Shown piece after piece: positions 60,496 through 64,000 of a stretch of DNA of 64,000 nt. Source of the DNA: Saccharopolyspora flava (GTDB taxonomy: Bacteria; Actinomycetota; Actinomycetes; Mycobacteriales; Pseudonocardiaceae); the NCBI RefSeq assembly GCF_900116135.1, contig NZ_FOZX01000005.1, forward strand, positions 305,745-369,744, written 5' to 3'. Position numbers and translations under genes: made by a program. The notes below the pieces were generated by a model, which was not told the DNA's origin, made no database searches, and worked only from the letters and a program-made list of their open reading frames with translations. Within the stretch, counting starts at the first letter, position 1. The number at the start of each line of letters is the position of its first letter.

Positions 60496-60551
60496 CTGGA
60501 TGCGAAGTATTTCTTTCAGCACGCCCTGAAGGTATAGAAGTTAATATCCGG
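60496..60551. repeat. repeat B (with TATAGAAGTTAATA core)
   Basis: Shares with repeat A the core TATAGAAGTTAATA and the upstream TTTCAG-N6-CTGA arrangement (here TTTCAGCACGCCCTGAAGG). It lies between the divergent DUF4157 and 45-residue peptide genes. Confidence 0.65.
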
Positions 60552-60666
60552 GAAAAGCCAGCTCGGACGGGGGATTCCGAACGGTGTGTGGCGCGTCGCA
60601 CATGCGATCTGTCCAGGTCGGGCGCACGATCGGCCGGTGAAATCCATTGCCGAGAGGAGCCCCGCC

Positions 60667-60804
60667 ATGACGCTCTCAGATCATCGAGTCGCCCCGCAGG
60701 ACTCCTTCGACCCGGACGTGGAACTGGACCTCCCCATCCAGTCGCGCTGGGAGTCCGTCGAGACCGAAGACGACGAGAGCCACGTCATCCGCGGCTACGA
60801 CTGA
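60667..60804 (+). CDS. 45-residue acidic peptide, function unknown
   Basis: ATG 60667 with GAGAGGAG 8 nt upstream, a good ribosome site. The product is strongly acidic (DSFDPDVELDLPIQ, ETEDDESHVIRGYD) and lacks Cys, so it is unlikely to be a thioether peptide. It lies between two copies of the repeated element and next to the DUF4157 gene. A role as small regulator, anti-toxin or precursor peptide cannot be decided. Confidence 0.6.
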   Translation: MTLSDHRVAPQDSFDPDVELDLPIQSRWESVETEDDESHVIRGYD

Positions 60805-60910
60805 CCCGCGAGCCGGCGCGCCGCCGCAGGTCGCAGCACGACCTCCCAGGACCAGGCGGCGCGCCCCCGCTTCCCCTCCGGGCTCTGTGTTCCTTCCTGC
60901 GGGACTCGAC

Positions 60911-60960
60911 TCCGGAGGGATTTCTTTCAATCGACACTGAAGACATAAAGATCAGTGAGG
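60911..60960. repeat. repeat C, diverged copy
   Basis: ATTTCTTTCA and CTGAAG followed by ACATAAAGATCAG. It matches repeat B in the first half (ATTTCTTTCA, CTGAAG) but only loosely in the core. It lies just before the F420-dependent oxidoreductase. Confidence 0.45.
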
Positions 60961-61017
60961 TCTATGCCCGCGGTGAACCGGACACCGGACGACCGCGCCG
61001 GCGAGCAGTATCGGGCC

Positions 61018-61962
61018 ATGGCTGAATTCCGGTTCTCCTACAACGTCCTCGGAATCCGTTCCCTCACCGAGTTCACCGACACCTGCCGCCGGGCCGAATC
61101 ACTCGGCTACGACACCGTCTTCGCCGCGGACCACCTCGGCTCCCCCTCCCCCTTCCCCGTGCTGGTCGCCGCCGCCCAGGCCACCGAACGACTGCGGGTG
61201 GGCACGCTCGTGCTCAACACCGGGTTCTGGAACCCCGCACTGCTCGCGCGCGACATCGCCACCACCGACCTGCTCACCGGCGGACGCCTCGAAGTCGGGC
61301 TCGGCTCGGGGCACATGAAGTGGGAATTCGAGCAGGCCGGGCTGCCCTGGCAGTCCTTCGGCGAACGCGCCGAGCGGCTGCGCAGCACCATCGACGAACT
61401 CGCTCAGCACTTCTCCGGCGAGGGTTTCGAGCAGCAGCGCGAGCGCAACGCCGAGCTCGACCTGCCCGTCCTGCGGCCGGTGCAGCGCACGGGCTTCGCC
61501 GGTTCCGGTCCCCCGCTGCTGGTCGGCGGCACCGGCGACCGCGTGCTGCGCATCGCCGCCGAGACCGCCGACATCATCGGGGTGGCCGGCGTGCGCCAGC
61601 TCCCCGGCCACCCGCCCGGAACGTTCCGCCTGTGCACCGCCGAGGAAGCCGACGAGCGCGTCGCGTTCACCCGCGACGCCGCGGGAAGCCGAGCCGATCA
61701 GGTCGAGTGGCAGGTCCTCGTCCAAGCCGTCGTGCCCACCGATGACCGGCGCGCCACCGCCGCCGAGCTCCTCCCCCGCTTCGGCGACACCATGACGCTG
61801 GATCAGATCCTCGACACCCCGTTCCTGCTCATCGGCACCCCCGAGCAGATGGCCGACCAGATCCGCCGCAACCGCTCTCGCTACGGCTTCACCCACTGCA
61901 CCGTCCACGGCTCCTTCATGGAGCCCTTCGCCGCCGTCCTCCCCCACCTCATCCCCAACTGA
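61018..61962 (+). CDS. LLM-class F420-dependent oxidoreductase (TIGR03621-like)
   Basis: 314 residues from ATG 61018; ATG 60964, behind repeat C and GTGAGG, is an alternative. FRFSYNVLGIRSLTEFTDTCRRAESLGYDTVFAADHLG opens the luciferase-like barrel. TLVLNTGFWNPALLARDIATTDLLTGGRLEVGLGSGHMKWEFEQAG and PPLLVGGTGDRVLRIAAETADIIGVAG are characteristic of the MSMEG_2516 family, including the non-prolyl cis-peptide region. It should use F420; the substrate is unknown. A second enzyme of this superfamily is at 5416. Confidence 0.88.
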   Translation: MAEFRFSYNVLGIRSLTEFTDTCRRAESLGYDTVFAADHLGSPSPFPVLVAAAQATERLRVGTLVLNTGFWNPALLARDIATTDLLTGGRLEVGLGSGHMKWEFEQAGLPWQSFGERAERLRSTIDELAQHFSGEGFEQQRERNAELDLPVLRPVQRTGFAGSGPPLLVGGTGDRVLRIAAETADIIGVAGVRQLPGHPPGTFRLCTAEEADERVAFTRDAAGSRADQVEWQVLVQAVVPTDDRRATAAELLPRFGDTMTLDQILDTPFLLIGTPEQMADQIRRNRSRYGFTHCTVHGSFMEPFAAVLPHLIPN

Positions 61963-61999
61963 GCTCGGTGGACCCGCGCGTCGGCGTAGGCTCCGGAGG

Positions 62000-62383
62000 G
62001 TGCGGATCGGTGAGCTGTCGCAGCGCACGGGCGTGAGTCGGCGCTCGCTGCGGTACTACGAGGACCAGGGCCTGCTGAGCAGCTCGCGCTCCGGGTCGGG
62101 CCAACGCCACTACCCCGAGGACGCGGTGCAGCGCGTGGCACTCATCCGGCAGCTGTTCGGCGCGGGCATGTCCAGCCGGGTGATCGCGACCCTCCTGCCC
62201 TGCGTGGATCTTCCCGACGACCCGACCGTCGCCGAGGAGACCTTCGAGGCGATGCTGCGCGAGCGCAACCGGATCGACGCCGACATCGCGCACCTCGTCG
62301 AGACCCGCGCCGCGCTCGACGAGGTGATCAAGGCCAACACGCGGCACCGGGAACGGCTCTCCTCCGAGCCCCGGCCGGGCTGA
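62000..62383 (+). CDS. MerR-family transcriptional regulator
   Basis: 127 residues from GTG 62000. MRIGELSQRTGVSRRSLRYYEDQGLLSSSRSGSGQRHYPEDAVQRVALIRQLFGAGMSSRVIATLL is the MerR winged helix (RYYExxGLL). A coiled-coil dimer helix follows. TAGGCT ends 7 nt before the GTG (leaderless). It has one Cys (LLPCVDLP), so metal sensing is not evident. The MDR gene 108 nt downstream on the same strand may be its target. Confidence 0.9.
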   Translation: MRIGELSQRTGVSRRSLRYYEDQGLLSSSRSGSGQRHYPEDAVQRVALIRQLFGAGMSSRVIATLLPCVDLPDDPTVAEETFEAMLRERNRIDADIAHLVETRAALDEVIKANTRHRERLSSEPRPG

Positions 62384-62490
62384 TGCCGTGACTCGCGCCG
62401 CACCTGCTTGCCCCTCACATCGGTGTCAGCGCCGACGCTGGCGGTAGCGCTCCGGAACCACCGGGGCGATCGCGCGAGAGGCGGCCGACG

Positions 62491-63414
62491 ATGGCACGAG
62501 CGTGGGGTTTCCGCGAGCACGGCGGACCCGAGGTCCAGGAGTTCTTCGACCGGGACGACCCGGCTCCCGGTCGCGGCGAGGTGCTGATCCGGGTGAGCGC
62601 CGCAGGCGTCAACCCCCTCGATCACCTGCTGCGCGCGGGCCTGGTCCCGGGGCTCGACGGAGGGCGGGCGTTCCCTCGGGTCCTGGGCATGGAGGCGGCG
62701 GGCGTCGTCCTCGCCCTCGGTGCCGACGTCGACGGGCTGGAGGTGGGTGACACCGTTTTCGGCTTCGCCCTCACCGGCGGCGGCACCTACGCCGAGACGA
62801 CCGTGCTGTCCGCGCCGAACACGGCGCGCATCCCGGAGGGCCTGTCCGCGATCACGGCGGCGACGCTCCCCGTCGCGGGGACGACAGCGGTCGACGTGCT
62901 GGATCAGCTCGAGCTCACCACCGGCGGCTCGCTGCTGATCAACGGCGTCGGCGGCGGTGTGGGCCTCGCGGTCGCGCAGCTGGCCGCTGCGCGCGGGCTG
63001 CGCGTGTTCGGGACCGGCAGCACCGCCAAGCGCGAGCGGGCCGAAGCGCTCGGGGTGCGGTTCCTCGACTACACCGCCGCGGACGTCGTGCCCGCGGCGC
63101 GTGAGCTGGTTCCGGAGGGGTTCCACGGGATCGTCGACTCGGTCGAGGGTGCATCGCTGCGGGCGGTGGCGCCGCTGGCCCGCCATCCGCGCAATGTCCT
63201 CTCGGTGGGCGATCAGTCCGTCGCCGAGCTCGGTGGTCGGTTCGTGGGTCGCCGCCTCGACCGGGCTCACCTCGAGCGCACCGCGCAGCTCGCCGTCGAC
63301 GGCGTTCTCGCTCCCGTGATCACCGCGATCCACCCGCTGTCCGAGGCTCCGGATGCTCTTGCCGCTGTCGAGCGCGGTCACGCCGCGGGCAAGGTGGTCA
63401 TCCGGGTGGCGTGA
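62491..63414 (+). CDS. MDR-family NADP-dependent quinone reductase-like oxidoreductase
   Basis: 307 residues. MARAWGFREHGGPEVQEFFDRDDPAPGRGEVLIRVSAAGVNPLDHLLRAG is the usual opening. AAGVVLALGADVDGLEVGDTVFGF, TAVDVLDQLELTTGGSLLINGVGGGVGLAVAQLAAARGLRVFGTGS (cofactor loop GVGGGVG) and the end AAVERGHAAGKVVIRV are typical of zinc-free quinone oxidoreductases. It should reduce quinones or enones with NADPH. It lies between MerR and TetR genes; either may control it. Confidence 0.9.
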   Translation: MARAWGFREHGGPEVQEFFDRDDPAPGRGEVLIRVSAAGVNPLDHLLRAGLVPGLDGGRAFPRVLGMEAAGVVLALGADVDGLEVGDTVFGFALTGGGTYAETTVLSAPNTARIPEGLSAITAATLPVAGTTAVDVLDQLELTTGGSLLINGVGGGVGLAVAQLAAARGLRVFGTGSTAKRERAEALGVRFLDYTAADVVPAARELVPEGFHGIVDSVEGASLRAVAPLARHPRNVLSVGDQSVAELGGRFVGRRLDRAHLERTAQLAVDGVLAPVITAIHPLSEAPDALAAVERGHAAGKVVIRVA

Positions 63415-63496
63415 CCGGAATTTCGATCATGGATTTTTCGAGGAGGAACCGGCCTGGTCCTGCGCTGATGAACCGGAACGGACCCGCGCGTCGGTA

Positions 63497-63538
63497 ATGA
63501 GTGAGTGCTCGCTCATTGACATGAGTGAGCACTCACTC
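63497..63538. promoter_or_regulatory. two palindromic TetR operator-like sites flanking TTGACA
   Basis: Site 1 (63497-63516) ATGAGTGAGTGCTCGCTCAT and site 2 (63521-63538) ATGAGTGAGCACTCACTC, both palindromes built from GAGTGAG/CTCACTC. TTGACA (63516-63521) lies between them, and TACGCT (63540-63545) ends 6 nt before the TetR GTG. The TetR protein probably represses its own gene here. Confidence 0.72.
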
Positions 63539-63551
63539 CTACGCTGATCGA

Positions 63552-64000
63552 GTGACCGACCAACGACCGCGCCGCCGGGCCTCGGCGATGAGTCCCGAGC
63601 AGCGCCGCGAGGCGATCGTGGCGGCCGTGCTGCCGCTGGTGCGCGAGCACGGCGCGCACGTCACGACCAAGCAGATCGCCCAGGCCGCCGAGATCGCCGA
63701 AGGCACCGTGTTCCGGGCCTTCCGCGACAAGACGGAGCTCCTGCAGGCCTGCGTGACCGCCGCGCTGAGACCCGACGAGCTCTGCGACCGCGTGCGCGCG
63801 GTCCCCCACGAGCTCGACGTCGCCGAGCGGCTGACCCGGGCCGGGGTGCTGTTCCTCGACCACTTCACCCGCTTCGGTGAGCTGGTCCACACTCTCGCAG
63901 CCTCCGGGTTCGACCTGCGCGGCGGCCCCGACCGCAAGCCGGCCGGGCTGCCCGAGGTCCGCGAGCAGTTCATCCGCGACCTCAACGATGCCCTCGCCTC
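63552..64000 (+). CDS. TetR-family regulator (partial, 3' end outside window)
   Basis: At least 149 residues; it runs off the right edge. MSPEQRREAIVAAVLPLVREHGAHVTTKQIAQAAEIAEGTVFRAFRDKTELLQACV is the TetR helix-turn-helix. GTG 63552 is placed 6 nt after TACGCT, a leaderless start. Two palindromes lie upstream (63497-63538). It follows the MDR gene. Confidence 0.85.
   Translation, partial: MTDQRPRRRASAMSPEQRREAIVAAVLPLVREHGAHVTTKQIAQAAEIAEGTVFRAFRDKTELLQACVTAALRPDELCDRVRAVPHELDVAERLTRAGVLFLDHFTRFGELVHTLAASGFDLRGGPDRKPAGLPEVREQFIRDLNDALA

Noticed and set aside
60667..60804. The acidic peptide as a lanthipeptide precursor
   Set aside because: It has no Cys and no neighbouring lanthionine synthetase, so thioether rings are not possible.

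Overview
The window is high-GC DNA from an actinomycete, most likely of the Pseudonocardiales type, although no species can be named. Supporting this are the GC-rich third codon positions, the frequent GTG and TTG starts, two F420-dependent oxidoreductases and a PPOX-class protein, an ECF42-type sigma factor paired with a DGPF protein, DUF5703, and many genes with a TAnnnT hexamer 6-8 nt before the start codon, the mark of leaderless actinobacterial transcripts. No rRNA, tRNA or CRISPR array was seen.

Layout. 0-18.9 kb is ordinary chromosome: the end of a KstD-like flavoprotein, small redox enzymes, DUF2278, a sterol-desaturase-like hydroxylase, a BKACE enzyme, tryptophanyl-tRNA synthetase behind a Trp-Trp attenuator, malate dehydrogenase, a coiled-coil protein, a Cys-cluster/pentapeptide protein and an NCS2 purine permease. 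18.9-26.4 kb holds regulators next to their targets (LysR/EamA exporter, TetR/VOC), an ECF sigma factor with its DGPF partner, a TetX-like monooxygenase and a tyrosine recombinase with a dif-like site directly upstream of its start codon. 26.4-36.2 kb has an amidase, a guanidinium exporter under a guanidine-III riboswitch, argG, a Mug-type glycosylase, an ABC ATPase and an eIF2B-like isomerase.

The main find is at 36.3-46.4 kb: a complete 9.55-kb Tn3-family transposon (36367-45918) with 39-bp terminal inverted repeats (37/39 identical) and a perfect 5-bp target duplication (AAGCA). It carries tnpA, tnpR, a DJ-1/PfpI protein, a formaldehyde-dehydrogenase-like enzyme, an ABM protein, a multi-pass membrane protein, decayed second copies of the last two, and a third internal TIR. 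It sits in codon 16 of an ArsR-type regulator. Removing the element and one copy of the duplication restores a normal reading frame. Now the 5' stub, with the old promoter and operator-like site, ends at a stop inside the left TIR. The distal part is fused in frame to 20 residues encoded by the right end of the transposon, with a new ATG 4 nt after tnpR, so the regulator and the MFS exporter behind it may be driven by the element.

46.4-64 kb returns to chromosome: a CGNR regulator and alpha/beta hydrolase sharing CTAACC/GGTTAG boxes, a methionine-aminopeptidase-like protein that has lost most metal ligands, surface proteins, a phosphatase, uppP, an aldo/keto reductase, a lipoprotein propeller, a lipoate-ligase-like protein, an N-acyl-D-amino-acid amidohydrolase, a DUF4157 (eCIS-core) protein flanked by a repeated element, and MerR/MDR/TetR genes to the edge. 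Gene relics occur at 15.2 kb (PIG-L), 21.8 kb (SDR) and 44-45 kb.
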